This document shows positions 5,408-5,757 of a stretch of 5,757 nt of DNA, in pieces. The position numbers and the translations under genes are program-made. Numbering within the stretch: the first letter of the stretch is position 1; each line of letters opens with the position of its first letter. The notes beneath the pieces are model-generated. The model searched no databases. It had not been told where the DNA came from and worked only from the letters and a program-made list of their open reading frames with translations. This DNA is from Aquificota bacterium (lineage in GTDB: Bacteria > Aquificota > Aquificia > Aquificales > Hydrogenothermaceae), in NCBI GenBank assembly GCA_013153765.1, contig JAADDT010000038.1:1-5757 (forward strand), read 5' to 3'.

Positions 5408-5757
5408 TTTTTCTTCCTGCTCCTGAAGAATTCTATTAATGCAGATATTACACCAAGTACACCTGAAAATGCAACCAGATATGTACCTGTTGAAGGGTAG
5501 GAACAGGCTCTAAAGTTAAGCAGGTTTTTACAACCTATTAAAGGTGGCTGGTAAGCCATTCCCGGTATTTTTATCGGTGCGTGGGGGTCAAGGTTGTGTC
5601 CGTAGTCGTACTCCCACCACCAAAAGTCCACCAGTGCCGCAACACCGATGATGATCAGCAGTATTACCCATGTGTAGAGTAATTTTGTGTTTCCGGTGAT
5701 TGCCACCACCAGACCGAACAGTATCATAAAACCGAACACTACAGGCAGTATTTTCAG
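5404..5757 (-). CDS. Small integral membrane protein of nos clusters, possibly NosB-like (N-terminus outside the window)
   Basis: The reverse frame is open from the right edge to a TGA at 5404, giving 117 visible residues. No convincing start with a ribosome binding site is seen, so the gene most likely begins beyond 5757; a GTG at 5739 would cut into the first hydrophobic segment. There are three hydrophobic segments: about 3-20, 26-44, and 92-110 of the visible part. The end is RSRKKK, strongly basic and therefore cytoplasmic. This puts the polar loop between the second and third helices in the periplasm; it starts WWWEYDYGHNLDP and goes on through IKIPGMAYQPPLIG to CKNLLNFRACSYP. The loop is rich in W, Y, H, M and C and contains two cysteines. 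The protein resembles, from memory, uncharacterised membrane proteins next to nosL/nosD in clade II nos clusters, for which the name NosB has been used in Epsilonproteobacteria. Function is unknown; a role in NosZ maturation or electron supply is a guess from position. It is coupled to nosL by a 4-base overlap. Confidence 0.7.
   Translation of the reverse strand: MKILPVVFGFMILFGLVVAITGNTKLLYTWVILLIIIGVAALVDFWWWEYDYGHNLDPHAPIKIPGMAYQPPLIGCKNLLNFRACSYPSTGTYLVAFSGVLGVISALIEFFRSRKKK

Noticed and set aside
5739..5757. GTG at 5739 as the true start of the right-edge membrane protein
   Set aside because: The frame stays open to the window edge with hydrophobic residues before the GTG, and no ribosome binding site is visible there, so the gene most likely starts outside the window.
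1..5757. tRNA, rRNA, insertion sequence, CRISPR or attachment site
   Set aside because: Apart from the 474-656 intergenic region the window is almost fully coding, and I saw no cloverleaf-like segment, transposase, terminal inverted repeat or repeat-spacer array.

Overview
This window looks like the accessory half of a nitrous-oxide reductase (nos) locus joined to a copper-uptake and copper-chaperone module. The catalytic gene nosZ is not in the window. The cell is a Gram-negative (didermic) anaerobic or microaerobic respirer: it encodes a TonB-dependent outer-membrane receptor, a periplasmic NosD, a lipoprotein NosL and a periplasmic c-type cytochrome. Codon use is rich in ATA (Ile), AGG (Arg) and AAG/AAA (Lys), proteins are rich in Lys/Glu/Ile, and genes are tightly overlapped. 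This resembles thermophilic Aquificota-type denitrifiers, but that placement is inference and nothing here fixes the taxon.

Layout. (1) Positions 1-473, minus strand: the N-terminal part of a TonB-dependent receptor with a Cys-Pro-Asn-Arg-Met copper motif of the OprC/NosA kind, running off the left edge. (2) Positions 474-656: an AT-rich divergent regulatory region with a sigma70-like promoter for the receptor and two tandem 5-4-5 dyads of the FNR/CRP/DNR type in front of the rightward genes. (3) Positions 657-1687, plus strand: a two-gene unit encoding a Sco/SenC copper chaperone and a PCu(A)C copper chaperone, overlapping by 4 bases. (4) Positions 1688-5757, minus strand: one compact operon reading right to left, with an integral membrane protein (cut by the right edge), nosL, nosD, nosF, nosY and a monohaem cytochrome c. 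The two operons meet tail to tail with no spacer: their stop codons form TGATCA.

How the parts fit. Copper would enter the periplasm through the OprC/NosA-like receptor and be held by Sco and PCu(A)C, which are known to load CuA-type sites, and by the lipoprotein NosL. NosL passes Cu(I) to NosD, and the NosFY ABC transporter powers the NosD-dependent assembly of the CuZ copper-sulfur cluster of NosZ. The cytochrome c is a candidate electron donor to NosZ. The presence of all these steps in 5.7 kb, with an FNR-like control region, is the main message of the window. The least understood component is the membrane protein at the right edge, which carries a conserved-looking periplasmic loop. Odd details include a natural seven-histidine tail on NosL and a CxxC at the mature N-terminus of NosD.
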